A stretch of 64,000 nt of DNA from Rhinopithecus roxellana (taxonomy: Eukaryota > Chordata > Mammalia > Primates > Cercopithecidae). Position 1 is the first letter of the stretch. Each line of letters opens with the position of its first letter. The stretch spans positions 56,300,700 through 56,364,699 of the forward strand of contig NC_044562.1 of assembly GCF_007565055.1 (NCBI RefSeq). The letters run 5' to 3'. Below the pieces are notes generated by a model. The model was not told where the DNA came from, did no database searches, and saw only the letters and a list, made by a program, of their open reading frames with translations. Shown in pieces: positions 27,961-41,214 of this stretch. A program made the translations under genes and the position numbers.

Positions 27961-28982
27961 GGATCACAGCCACAGGGCCGACCTGGTGCCATTCTCTGTT
28001 CAGAATGCACTCAAAGGAGCTATTCCATGCATGCTTCATTTGGCAGTCTTTCTTTTTCTTCAAATGATATTATTTGAGCCTGATTACATCTGAATTTCTG
28101 ATATCTGTCTCTAAGTGGATTAGCTTTATCCCTGAACTTAAAGCAAGATGCGATTACAGCCACATTCCATGGCCAACTGGCTTATCCACACTGTCACAGC
28201 AAAGAAAAGGGATATTTTTGTGCCACTGAAACACAACAAAAGGAGAAATAGTTTAGGAAAATTCAGTGTTCATTCTTATTTGAGTCCTAATCATTGTACT
28301 CATTTAGGAGACACACAATATTTTTTCTGGAAATAAACTAGAAAAGTCTATACTTCAATCAATTACTCTCAAAGTTTTCACAGCTTATGCAATGAAAGGG
28401 GATAACATATTGAAATCACTAAGCTTATCCTCTGCGCTTCTGTGTAAATTTAGGAACAGATATGCATCTGGGCTCATCGCTGGCAGGGTGAGGTCATCAG
28501 CCTGAGTGGCTCAAGGATCAGGGTCTGCCACGACAGAAATCATTTTAAGTCTCTATTTTCCCAGAGCTCATAATGAAGCAAGACATCAACCTCAATGAAT
28601 TTTACTTGCATGTTAATTAAGTTTAAACCAGCCCATTTTAATTATCTCTTACTTGTTAATTCATTGTTTTTGATTGGGCTTTATTCTATTTTTCTCCCTC
28701 TTGATAGCCTGCAGCCCTCAAGAAAGAATTGCAAATTGAGAGTGAGTTATCAGAGGCCGCAGGGCATTCTGGTGTTTTCGCATTTCTCATTGGGTTGGGA
28801 TTGGGCTGTGAATGATGGCTGCACGAGTGATCTGGGCACGAACGAGGACACCAATAAAACATAAATTACTCAGCATCAGAAGCACGTAAAAACATTAGGT
28901 TTCCACAGCCATGCTGGGACCTCAGTGAGAGAAGGAATGGGCAAAAAGCCAGCAATGTTCCAAGCACAGCATCTTCCCTGTG

Positions 28983-29220
28983 CATGGAATCCACTCCAAG
29001 ACCCCAGGGGGTGCCTGGAATCTCAGGTGGCACCAATGTAGAACATGCTGCTGCTTCTATGCACAGATCTACCATCAAGTTTAAATACAAAGTGGGCAGA
29101 ATAACAGACTAACAACAAAACTAATAATAACATAGAACTATAACAAAATATTGTAATACAAGTTATGTGAACGTGGTCTCTCTCCCTGAAAATATCTCAT
29201 TGTATGGCAGGCCCCTTCTT
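28983..29220 (+). mobile_element. Tigger/MER2-class DNA transposon fragment
   Basis: CCAAGACCCCAGGGGGTGCC, ACTAATAATAACATAGAAC and GTTATGTGAACGTGGTCTCT match the same transposon group as the copy at 23647. The ends are not preserved. Confidence 0.6.
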
Positions 29221-29249
29221 GAGACGCTCACATGCCCACCTCATGAGAG

Positions 29250-29910
29250 AGGTGAGTGACCACACACGCTGAGCCATGGGCCACACGACGCATTTCCCTC
29301 TGTGGTGGTCCCTGGTCCCTGTGCCCTCTGCAGCCATGGGTCATGCGACACCTTTCCTTCTGCAGGGGCCCGGGTCCTCACACTCTCTGCAGCCGTGGGC
29401 CATGTGGCACCTTTCCCTCTGTCCTGTCCCGGGTCTTCACACTCTCTGCAGCCGTGGGCCATGTGGCACCTTTCCCTCTGTCCTGTCCCGGGTCTTCACA
29501 CTCTCTGCAGCCGTGGACCACGTGGCACCTTTCCCTCTGTCCTGCCCCAGGTCTTCACACTCTCTGCAGCCGTGGACCATGTGACACTTCCCTCTGTCCC
29601 GCCCCAGGTCTTCATGCTCTCTGTAGCCATGGGCCACGTGGCACCTTTCCCTCTGTCCTGCCCCAGGTCTTCACACTCTCTGCAGCCGTGGACCATGTGA
29701 TACTTCCCTCTGTCCCGCCCCAGGTCTTCATGCTCTCTGTAGCCACGGGCCACGTGGCACCTTTCCCTCTGTCCTGCCCCAGGTCTTCATGCTCTCTGCA
29801 GCTGTGGACCACATGGCACCTTTCCCTCTGTCCTGCCCTGGGTCTTTACACTCTCTGCAGCCGTGGGCCACGTGACACTTCCCTCTGTGGTCGTCCCAGG
29901 TCCACACGCT
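29250..29910. repeat. 59-bp minisatellite, about eleven copies
   Basis: The unit contains GCCGTGGGCCATGTGGCACC, TTTCCCTCTGTCCTG and CTTCACACTCTCTGCA. No unit frame contains a stop, so long apparent ORFs run on both strands (up to 234 codons), but 59 bp rotates the frame each unit and no known protein is encoded. Confidence 0.93.
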
Positions 29911-30721
29911 GTGACGGTGTTGGTGGTCCGGCCTCAGCAGCAGGCAGTGTCCATGACTAATGGTCACCCAGACGGCTGAATACACTGGATGAGGGGGTGA
30001 TTCACACTGAGACCAACGTCACCAGGCTTCTTAGAGCAGGGTGCGATTTAAACTCGTGAAACATTATTCCTGAAGTTGCTGTTGACCTCAGGTGGCTGAA
30101 ACTGCAGAGAGCAAAACCTAGGATGAGGGGTACCGCTGTGGACCGCTCCTGTGTCTGTGTCTCCAGGGCGGGGCAGGGGTTCAGGATGTGAAGGTGGCTG
30201 TGCCCGGGTCACAGAGGGCAGGTAGCAGCAGTGTAGGGCACTTCACTGTCCCCGGGGAGAGGAGAGAGGCTCTGAGGTCCTCTCTCACCCGGAAGGCTGC
30301 TCTGGTGGGCTTCGATGCCACCACGCTCTCAGCAAAGAGACTTGCCCAGTTTCCTTGGTAGAGGGAATTCAGTGGCCCATGAGAGACTTCACAGCTGAAG
30401 AATGTAACAGTCAGCCAGTGGCAGTGGTAACTCCAGCAACGCTACAGCAGCACAGCTGATTCCTATCCTTTAGTCACTGCTTCTGTGTGTGGCATTTAGG
30501 GTTAGCTTGAATTTTAATGTATCTCTTTAAATAAAATGCGTGTTGGTCTTTTACCATACACGATGTAGTCAATCAGGCAGTCCCCATGAACTACTAAAAG
30601 CGAGATAATTTGGCGGCGGAAAATCAGGCCTTGGAATGCACAGGTGGTTGCTGGAATGACAGTGCAGTCTGCATCCATGAGACCCTCTGCACTCATGTGC
30701 ATCAGCAACAAGAGAAAGACT

Positions 30722-30833
30722 CCCCTCCCATCGCAGGAGGAATGCAGGGGTAGCCTCTCCCAGGGCCATGGGAGGCTGAGCAGGGACCATGGGGATCCCC
30801 TTCCACCTGGCGGCATCAGCTGCACATGCCTTT
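30722..30833. repeat. Dispersed duplication, copy A (112 bp)
   Basis: The segment starts CCCCTCCCATCGCAGGAGG and ends CAGCTGCACATGCCTTT. It is nearly identical to 32446-32556 in the same orientation, differing by one substitution and about one small indel region. Confidence 0.95.
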
Positions 30834-31142
30834 ACGAGATGACTGCACAGCTGCTTTCAGAGCCAAGGCACCATTTACCCTAGTTCTGTTTTATCTACTA
30901 AAAAGGGTAAAATATTACTATTTTGGCCTGAAAAGAACATCTCCCTAGGTCCTACTCACTGCCCTAGGGTCTTGGGCTGCCTGGATCTCCTGGTAGAAAA
31001 AAGATACAGAAAAGCGTCTCTGCCCCAAGCACAGGCAGGTGACGGGGCACCCAGACACTGTGAGCCCAGGTGACCCAGGGCCAGCTCTTGCCTGGCTACC
31101 CTCTTCTATAAGTCATGGGTAGGAGGCTAGCTAAGGGTTATA

Positions 31143-31231
31143 TTAGGCTGGTGCAAAAGTAGTTGCACCAATTTTATGGCAACTGTACCACTTATATGGC
31201 AAAAACCACAATTACTTTTGCGCCAACCTAA
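31143..31231 (+). mobile_element. MADE1 (mariner-derived MITE)
   Basis: TTAGGCTGGTGCAAAAGTAG at the left and ACTTTTGCGCCAACCTAA at the right are inverted repeats bordering an ~89-bp palindrome. A TA dinucleotide precedes it. MADE1 is the known source of the mir-548 family. Each arm here has a few mismatches and the loop region is diverged. Confidence 0.93.
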
Positions 31232-32317
31232 TGCAACCGGATTTCCACTTTGTAATCAGATGGTTTTCTGTGGAGGTCCACCACTTCACTCCATGTGCAG
31301 CCCATGGGCAGATCCCGTCCCGAGGCCTCAGCTGGAATGCTGAATATTTGCAGGAGACCTAGAGAATTTTTTGTGGCTACCTTGCAATTGGCCAGGAGAC
31401 AGCTGACTGGTTTGACTTAATACTCTGTGCAGCATATCAACATGAAAGCAAAATTTCAACGACAGTTTACTAAATTAAAGAGAGAAAGTTAAGAAATATG
31501 ACCTGCAAGTCCAGCTATGAAGGGAGGTGGGGGGCGGGTGTGGCCATTCCTTCCAGACCCACGACACCACCAGAAGGCAGCCTCCTGAGCAAGCCAAACG
31601 GGCTGTGCCCCATGCAGCCCAGGCCCAGGGACCCCAGTGACTCCTACCCTGCTGCAGTGGAGCCTGTGGAGAAGTGGGCCTGACGTGTGGGTGAGACACC
31701 CTGGAAGGCCACGCTCAGGTGCCCTACAGTGGTCCACCAGCTTCATCCAGCCAGGAACAGAGAAAGAGTGGAGGCCACGCCTTCAGGTGACCAAGGCCCC
31801 CAGGTGCTCACCAGCCTCACACACTCACTTGCCTTCAGCCTGGGAGACGCTGGAATCTGAGACCACAGTCACGGGTGATCACTGGGGTGTGGGGCCTGGG
31901 GGTGCGAGAGCCGGGCATCTACGAAGACAAGCTGGCAGTGGCATGAGCAGCACCTGACACCGGCCTCATGCCAATTGCAAAGAAAGAGCTCCTTCTGCCA
32001 GTGTGCCTGGTCATTTCAGACATGTTCCCTCCTAACATGGGCAGAAGACCTAGGCAAGATGTTTTTATGTGTTCAAAGACGTTGGAGAGCCACTGAGCAG
32101 TCGGGGCCAAAATCAAGAGGAGGGCTCAGAGATTGGCCTGGCAGAGCCTCCCAAGGCACTCCCTACTGCTCTGAGCACCAACTGACCATGGAGGTGCCGA
32201 GACTGAGAAGCTGAGCAGAGTTCCTCCACCTCTCAGGCCTGTGGCTCAGAATTAAAATTCAGAAGCCAAAAGGAGGAAAAGGAGCCTTGGAGAACAGCAC
32301 AGCCTTGGGCTGATTTC

Positions 32318-32432
32318 CCCAGACAGACAGACAGACCCCACAGCAAACCCCAGACAGACAGGCAGACTCCACAGCAAACCCCAGACAGACAGACCACACA
32401 CCAAACACCAGACAGACCCCACAGGGAACCCC
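32318..32432. repeat. CAGA/CCCCACAG-rich tandem repeat
   Basis: ACAGACAGACAGACCCCACA and CAAACCCCAGACAGACAG units of about 28 bp repeat four times, directly before copy B of the dispersed duplication. Confidence 0.8.
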
Positions 32433-32445
32433 AGGCAGGCAGACC

Positions 32446-32556
32446 CCCCTCCCATCGCAGTAGGAATGCAGGGTGGCCTCTCCCAGGGCCATGGGAGGCT
32501 GAGCAGGGACCATGGGGATCCCCTTCCACCTGGCGGCATCAGCTGCACATGCCTTT
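32446..32556. repeat. Dispersed duplication, copy B (111 bp)
   Basis: The partner of 30722-30833, 1.7 kb away in direct orientation. The flanks differ, so the copied block is sharply bounded. Confidence 0.95.
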
Positions 32557-33064
32557 CCCTCTAGTGTCCCAGGAAGGCAGTTACATAAAGGGTTTAAATG
32601 AAGTTTAAATAAGAAGGATATTCATAATAAATTACTTGTAATACCTAGAACCAGGGATATAAAGCTGAGTAAAACATGGCAATCAGAAAATGCCAATACT
32701 GAAGTGGCAGCACTGTAAGAATTATCTGACAAAGACCTCAGGGCAGCCATCTTAAAGTTCTTCCATAAACAATTTAAAACATGTTTGAAACAAAAATATA
32801 AACAGTTCAGTAAAGGAATGGAAGGTATAAAAAATGACCAAATAAAATTATAGAAACAAAAAATAAAATAGCTGAAATTAAAAACAAACAAATCCCAAAC
32901 CAAACACACACACACACAAACCTCATTAGTGGTTTCAACAGCAGAATGGACAGGAAGAAGAAAGAATCAGTGAACTGGAAGATAGAACAATAGAAATAGA
33001 AGTTTATCAGTCTGAACAAGAGACAGAAAATAGGATAATGATGACAAAAACAAAAACCAGAGAC

Positions 33065-33355
33065 TCAGGGATCTGTGGGTGCTGTAATAAGAAATCTACA
33101 ACCAGAGACTCAGGGATCTGTGGGGAACATAATAAGGAAATCTATAATAAGAGACTCAGGGATCTTGGGGGGATGTAATAAAAAATCTATAACCAGGGAC
33201 TCAGGGATCTGTGGGGGCTGTAATAAGAAATCTAAAAACAGAGACTTGGGGATCTCTAGGGGCTGTGATAGGAAATCTATAACCAGAGACTTAGGGATCT
33301 GTAGGGCCATAATAAGAAATCTATAACCAGGGATCTGTGGGGCTGTAATAAGAAA
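33065..33355 (+). repeat. ~45-bp minisatellite grown from L1 sequence
   Basis: GAGACTCAGGGATCTGTGGG, then a TAATAAGAAATCTA block, repeats about seven times. The single-copy version of this text (a CTCAGGGA...TGTGGG...AATCTAAC block) belongs to old L1 consensus, and L1 text continues at 33357 with ATCTAACATTTGTGG. Confidence 0.88.
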
Positions 33356-33832
33356 ATCTAACATTTGTGGCATCAGATTCCTGAGAGGAGCAGAGGAAAA
33401 GGGTGGGGTTGCAAAGTAGTTGAAAACTTTGTGGCTGAAAACTTTATAAATGTTCCCAAAGACATAAATCCACAGATTCTAACACCCAAGTGAACGCCCA
33501 CAACAGGATTAGACCAAAGAACTTCCTACAAGACACATCATAGTAAAATGCATAAAAACTCATGACAGACAAAAGCCATGATTGAATGGAGCAAGAGAGA
33601 AATGACACCTTCCTCACAGAGGAACAATAATTGACATGGGAGTAGATTTGTCATTGGAAGCTGCAAAGATCAGAACAAAGTGGCACAACATTTTTAGTGC
33701 TGAAAGAAACGAACTGTGAACCCAGGTTGATATTCTCAGAAGAAGAAAAGCGAAGAGGCTTTGCCACCAACAAACCTACTACCAGAAGTTCTCTAAACAA
33801 AAAGGGAATGAGAAGGGCTACTGGCACATCAC

Positions 33833-34656
33833 TGTTACAGACTGAATTGTGTCCCCCCAGGAAGCTACGCTGAAGTCTGATATGGTTTGGCTCTGTGCAT
33901 CCCCCCAAATCTCATGTCGAATTCTAATCCCCAATGTTGGAGGAGGATGATTCCCAAGATGGAGGTGACTGGGTCCCGGGGGGACTTTCCTTTTGCTGTT
34001 CTCACGATAGTGAGTGAGCTCTCAGGAGATCTGGCTGTTTAGACATGTGTGGCACCTCCCGCTCCATGCTCTCTCTCCTCTTGGCCATGTGAAGACATGC
34101 TTGCTTTCCTTTCACCTCTGCCACGACTGTAAGTTTCCCAAGGCCTCCCAGCCATGCTTCCTGTATAGCCTGTGGAACCGTGAGGCAATTAAACCTCTTT
34201 TCTTTATAAATTACCCAGTCCCAGGTATTTCTTTATAGCAGTTGGAGAATGGACAGATACAAAGCCCTAGCTCCTCCTATGTGTGAATGTGACCTTATTT
34301 GGAAATAGGGTCTTCACAGATGAAATAAGGTTATACTGAGTAGAGTGGGAGTTAAATCCCGTATGATTGCTGCTATGGTTAGAAGAAAGTGATTTGGAAA
34401 CTGACAGACAGGGATGACATCAGGTGACAACAGAAGCTAAGATTGGCATCATCAAGGCATGCCAGGGATCGATACCCAATACCAAAAGTCAGGCGGGGGC
34501 CAGGAGGAATTCTCGCCTATGGGCTTCAGGGAAGATGTGTCTTCCTGGCACCTTGACTTTGGACTTCTGGCTTCTACATCTAAGAGACAATGCACTTCTC
34601 CTGTTTTGAGCCATCCAGTTTGGTGCTTTGTTATGAAGCTTAGATAACTAATATGA
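33833..34656 (+). mobile_element. MLT1-type MaLR solo LTR, split by a THE1 LTR
   Basis: The left piece is TGTTACAGACTGAATTGTG. After the inserted THE1 it resumes with GTGACCTTATTTGGAAATAG and ends GCTTAGATAACTAATATGA. These are MaLR LTR landmarks. No retroviral gene is present. Confidence 0.75.
33878..34261 (+). mobile_element. THE1-type MaLR solo LTR
   Basis: It begins TGATATGGTTTGGCT, includes TGTTCTCACGATAGTGAGTG and ATTACCCAGTCCCAGG, and ends GGACAGATACA. A 5-bp duplication, AAGTC/AAGCC with one transition, flanks it. It is nested in the MLT1-type LTR, which is nested in the L1. Confidence 0.88.
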
Positions 34657-36986
34657 CCCTGAAGGAAGAAAAATACAGCAGCAAAAAAATACGATCATTT
34701 TTAGCTCATAAGCATGACGATTGGACACTCATGCACACATGTGAGGTGTGTCACCCTCCAACCTTGTGACAACGTTAGCACATTATCCATCTGACATGAA
34801 CTTAAAAAACATGAATAAATACTCATTGATGGTTAAAGTGGTTCTGATGTGGTTCTAAATATCTGTTGGGATGATATCTAAGACAGCTCTATTATATATT
34901 GGGAAGGCAATATAGAACCGAGAAGGAGATAAGGTTTCTACATTGTAATCAAACTGGTCATGTGATGATGTCGCTAGGCTGTGATTTTATATATTCTATA
35001 CTGTATTATTATTTATATATAATTTATATGTATATAGATTGTAGTATCTAGAGCAATCACTATAAAAAAATGAAAGAAAAACACAAATATATAAAAATGA
35101 GCCAAAAGGCAATGTTAAAAATTGCTTCTTGCCATAGAATGTAGAAAAAAAACAAGGAAATGAAAAGCAGAAGAAAAAAATAAAAGAACCAGAAAACAAA
35201 AAACAAAATGCTGTACTTAATCTCTAGCATAACAATAATGACATAAAATGTAAGGAGACTAACACACTAATTAAGAAACAGATATTTGAAGAATAGGTTT
35301 AAAAACATGGCCCAATTTTATGCAATTTACAAAATGCTTACTTCAAATATCATGACATATACGGGTTGAAAGTAAAAGGATGGGAAAAGAAATGTCATGC
35401 AAACATTAATCAAAAGAAAGCAGGAGTTGCTATATTGATATCAAAAAAAGTAGACTTAAGAGCAGGTAAAATTACCAAATACAGAAAGGAACTTTATACA
35501 GTGATGTTTAAAATGTTAACCTCAAAACAATATATACCAATACTAATTGTGTATGCTAATTGTGCACCAAATACCAGACCTGCACAGATGTGAAGCAGAA
35601 ACTAATAGAGGTGAAGGGACAAATAGAGGAATCTCTAAAAGTATAAGTCTTAGAACTTGAGGCCCCTTTCCCAACAGTTGTTAGAACAACCACACAGAAA
35701 ATCGTCAAGGACACAGAACTGACCTGTGCCATCAACCAGCTGTATCTAAGTGGTCATTCTAGAACACTCCACATTTCAACGGCAGAACACACACACTTAA
35801 CTGCACATGAAACATTCTCCAGGAAGATCACACACTGACATGTAAGAAACCTGACTAAAGTTAAAAGTAATGAAAGCATACAAGTGTCTTCTGTGACTAC
35901 AGTGGAATTACTAGGCATCAGCAGCAGAAGGACAGACGGGGAATTAATCACTATGTATCAATTAAGCAACAAAAAATCAGGACGTAAATTAGTTTTCTAA
36001 TTTTGAGATGAAGAAAAAAATCACAACATACAAAAATTGAATGTAATTACTGAATGTAGTCAAAGCATTACTAAGAGGGAAATTTATAGCTCTAAATGCA
36101 TATGTCTAAAACATAAGAAGGATATTAAGTCAATGCTCTAACACTCTAGGAACCTAGAAAAAGAAGAACAAACTAACCCAAAGAGGCAAAAGAATGAAAT
36201 CATAGGGTTGTGTGTAAATTCATGACATAGAGACTAGAAAATAATAAAGAGAAGGAAATAAAACACCAAACGTTGGTTATTTAAAAATGTTTTAAAAACT
36301 GACAAATCTACAGGTGACTCAAGAAAAAAAGGAAATCTGAACATATCACAATAAAGAGATTAAAATAGTAATTATGAAATTCCCACAAACTAAAACTCAG
36401 GACCTGACTGCTTCATGCCTACATTTACCAAACATATAAAGATGAACTCACACGAATCTTTCAAAACTGTTACCAAATAACAGAGAAGAAGGGACGCTCC
36501 TCCACGCATTGCATGAGGCCAATATTACTGAAATACCAAAGTCATACAAAGACCTCACAGGAGAACTACAAATGAATATCTCTTAAGAATATGGATGCGA
36601 AAACTCTCGATTAAATATCAGAACACTGAATCCAGCAGTATGTATAAGGAATTACACACCCTGACTAAGTAGGACTTATCTCAGAAATGCAAGATTTGTT
36701 TAATATCCAGAAGTAAATCAATGTAATCCATCGCATTAACAGAATAAATGACAAATGCATAATATTAATAGATGCACAAAAAGCATTTAACAGAATCCCA
36801 CATTCTTTCATGATAGACGATGAACCAACTAGAAATAGATTCAAACTTCAATAACTTTTTAACGATATCTACAAAAACCAACAGCTAACATCACACTTAA
36901 TGGTGAAAGACAGAAGCTTCCCCCTTAGAGCAACCACAAGACAAGATTGCCTGCTCTCGCCAATTTTATTTGATATTGTACTAGAG

Positions 36987-37502
36987 CAGCGGTCTGTCCC
37001 CAACCCCTGTTCTGGTCCATGGCCTGTTGGGACCCAGGGCACACAGCAGGAGGTGAGCAGCTGGTGAGTGAGTGAAGCTTCATCTGTATTTATAGCTGCT
37101 CCCCAGTGCTCCCATTACTGCCTGAGCTCCACCTCCTGTCAGATCAGCAACTGGATTAGATTCTCATAGGAGTGGGAACCCTATCATGAACTGTGCATGC
37201 GAGAGATCTAGGTGGTGCATTCCTTATGAGAATCTAATGCCTGATGATCTGTCACTGTCTCCCATCACCCCCAGATGGGACCCTCTAGTTGCAGGAAAAC
37301 AAGTTCAGGGCTCCTACTGAGTCCACATTATGGTGAGTTGTATAATTTTTTCATTATATATCACAATATATAATAACAATAAAGTGCACAACAAATGTAA
37401 TGTGCTTGAACCATGCCCAAACCACTCCTTCCACCCCCAGTTCATGGAAAAATTGTCTTTTACAAAACCGGTCCCTGGTGCCAAAGAGGTTGGGTACCAC
37501 TG
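36987..37502 (+). mobile_element. hAT-family MITE (MER1/Charlie-like)
   Basis: The inverted termini are CAGCGGTCTG...CCCCAACC on the left and GGTTGGGTACCACTG on the right. A perfect 8-bp duplication TACTAGAG borders it (36979-36986 and 37503-37510). L1 ORF2 sequence resumes immediately after. At 516 bp it is full length for a MER1A-sized element and has no transposase ORF. Confidence 0.93.
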
Positions 37503-38095
37503 TACTAGAGGTTCTCACCAGGAAAACTGGACAAGAACATTAGGAAGAAGGCATCAATATTACAAAGGAAGAAGTAACATTTTCTCTATTTGTAGGTGAC
37601 ATGATCTTGTATGCAGACAGTCTTTCAGGATTCACAAACATACACAAAGCTACTATAGCTAATACACAAGTTCATCAAGTTTTCAGGTTACAAGAGCAAA
37701 ACATAAAAATCAATTGGATTTCTGTACTTCAGAAATAAAAATTCAAAATAAAATTAAGAAAATGTTTTTTATTTTATGCTCACAAAGCATAAAATCTCTT
37801 GGAATACATTTTATAAAAGAGGCACAGATTTTATATACTGAAAAACACAAAACATTGTTAGGAAGAACTAAAGAAAAAATAAATGGAAAGACAGATCATT
37901 CATTTATTAGAAGACATTTTTTAAACTGGTGCTATTTCTCCAAATGAATCCACAGGAAATGAAATCCCTTTCAAAATTCCAACGACCTTTTTTTTCACAA
38001 ATTAACAAGCGGATCCTAAAGTTTATCTCAAAGTGCAAATGACTCGCAATAAAATACAAGGCAACACTGAAAAAGAACAAATTCAGGGAACCGTC

Positions 38096-38440
38096 TTAGT
38101 TTAGGCTTCTATAACAGAGTACCATAGACTTGGTGGCTTATCAATGACAGAAACTTATTTCTCTCAATTCTCGAGGTGGGAACTCTGAGATCAGGGTGTC
38201 CACATGGTCAGGCTCTGACAAGGACCTTCCGGGCTGCAGGCTCCTCTTCTCGTATTCCCACCTGGAGGAGAGGCAGGCAGGGAGCTCTCTGTGTCACTTT
38301 TCAAGGGCATTAATCCCATCCCTAGGGCTCTGCCCTCCTGAGCTCATCACCTCCATAGATCCCACCTCCTGGCACCACCATGTTAGGGGTTAAGATCTCA
38401 ACACAGGAATTTGAGGGACACGAACCCCTCAAACACCCGA
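38096..38440 (-). mobile_element. MLT1-like MaLR solo LTR
   Basis: The antisense landmarks are CTTCTATAACAGAGTACCAT, GGTGGCTTATCAATGACAG, GGGCATTAATCCCATCCCTA and GGGTTAAGATCTCAACACAG. It interrupts the plus-strand L1. Confidence 0.8.
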
Positions 38441-38502
38441 ATGGGCCATTGCAAGGACTCCCATTTGCTGTTTCCAAAGCTGACTCCAAAGCTCCAGTCA
38501 TC

Positions 38503-38909
<407 letters not shown>

Positions 38910-39303
38910 TCAAGAAGGGGTCCAAGAAAGTCCAGTGGTGGAAAGAATGGGATAACTGGATAGCCAGATGCAAAAGAGTGAGATTGGTTACTCACACACC
39001 CCAGACACAGAAAGTAACTCAGAATAACTCACAGGTGTAAACGTAAGAGATTAAAATATACAACTCTTAACAGAACACATCTATGAAACTTCATGGCTTT
39101 GCTTTAGGCAATGGCTTCTTAGACATGACATTAAAAGCACAAGCAACAAAAGAAAAAAAAGTTATATTTATTTAAAAACAATAAACTTTTTGTTTCAAAG
39201 GACATTAAAAAGTGAAAGTAAAACTTACAGAATGGGAGAAAATATTTGCAAATCATATATCTAAGATAATTGTAACTTGAATATTTTAAAAACTCTGACA
39301 ACA

Positions 39304-39662
<359 letters not shown>

Positions 39663-40169
39663 TTACAAGTGGCCAATAAGCACACTGAAAAATTATCAAC
39701 ATCGATAAGTTACTGGGGATATTAGAACCAAAACCACAAGACGCCATTTCACACCCCCTAAAACGGCCATCATCTGAGAGACAGAAATAAGAAGCGTCAG
39801 GGAGGTGTGAGGAACGGAGCTCTCCTCCACTGCCTGTGGGAATGTGAGATGCTGATGTGGCAAACGGTTTGACCTCAACTTTCACAGTCAGAGTCAACCA
39901 AAGCCTAGTATTAACGTGAGTCAACAATTCAAATTTTTATGAAATATTTTTGCAGTTTATTTGGCACATCAAGTAAAACTTTAAAAAATTAATTAATATC
40001 ATAAGGTTGTTCAAATAGAACCATTTGTAGTGCCCAGAACAAAGGAGTTACTTGCCCATTCAATAACAATGCATAAAAAAACCGCTTCAGGAAATCCGAG
40101 TGTTTATCTCACAAGTGAAATCAGGTATGGCTTCTTAACTGTCCCCACAGTCCATCAATAGTTCCAGCA

Positions 40170-40500
40170 GTGGCTAGTTTCTGAATGCTTGAAGCAAGAC
40201 TGGATAATTTATAAAGAAAAGAGGTTTAATTGCCTCACCGTTCTGCAGGCTGTAGAGGAAACATAGGGGCTTCTGCTTCTGGGGCGGCCTCAGGAAACTC
40301 CCAATCATGGCGGAAGGTGAAGGGAGCAGGTGGTCACGTGGCCAGAGAGCGCCAGTCGCAGGCTTGTAAAAACCAAGTCTCGCGAGAACTCACTACCATG
40401 CGCACTGCACCAACGGGATGGTGTTGAACTGTCCGTGAAAAATCCACCTCCATGATCCTGTCACCTCCTCCCAGGGACACAGAACCAAACCGCATCACAA
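40170..40500 (-). mobile_element. THE1/MST-type MaLR LTR fragment
   Basis: The antisense text includes GGATAATTTATAAAGAAAAG, AGGTTTAATTGCCTCACCG and CAATCATGGCGGAAGGTGAA, which are THE1/MST LTR landmarks. The far end is diverged. Confidence 0.75.
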
Positions 40501-41214
40501 GCAAGTTGATGTTGGGCTTCTGCGGTGAACACATGTGGTCACAGCTGAGTCAGGTGTTTGCATGAGGATTGAGAACCATTTTCCTCTGCAGTAGCCTCCC
40601 TGCTGACTAACTACATGGGCGGCTTCTGTGTGCTGAGTCCCTGGCGGGTTCGAGTTTGGGCCACTCTGTGTTCTCTAGAGACAGCGCGTGTGTGCGGCAA
40701 GTGCTCACTCACACCCAGGACCTGCTTCACCAGCAGGTTCAGCTCAGCTTTGATCCTCATATGACGGTTATTTTGCAACATTAGGAAAAAACAGTTTCTG
40801 TAGTGATTTTTTCTCTTCCAATCTAGATAAACACCAGGCTACTATAAATGTGATGGAATTTTAAACACCAGGGAAAAAGAACCAGCTACCTGGGGGTTTC
40901 TCTTTTCCTCCAGCCACATGGAGCCATTCTTATACTGAAATCTGAGATCCCTTCAGATACTCCCAGAGTAAAAGGAACCATTATACCAACAGCTAAGATG
41001 ACCATCGCCTGGGTATTTAACACTTCAGTTCTTACTAAAAGTGATCTTCCTGTAAATCTGAAATGCATTTAGTATTGTAGAAACAATCACATTGTTGAAC
41101 TTTGAAGAACAAAGATTTTTGAGATTTTGAAATACAACATTAACAGGTTTAAAATGTTCTATGGTTCTTGTATTTCACTGTCACTCTGTCTCCATATTCT
41201 GATGCTTTGACATG

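Noticed and set aside
29250..29910. Possible coding minisatellite (mucin-like)
   Set aside because: The 59-bp unit is not a multiple of three, unlike coding minisatellites that preserve frame.
29256..29960. A 234-codon open frame, with long partners on the opposite strand
   Set aside because: It lies entirely in a 59-bp minisatellite whose unit lacks stops in every frame. The frame rotates each unit, so the peptide is a repeat artefact.
31143..31231. tRNA-like or snRNA gene based on the strong palindrome
   Set aside because: Termini and TA flank identify the MADE1 MITE; no tRNA arms or RNA polymerase III boxes are seen.
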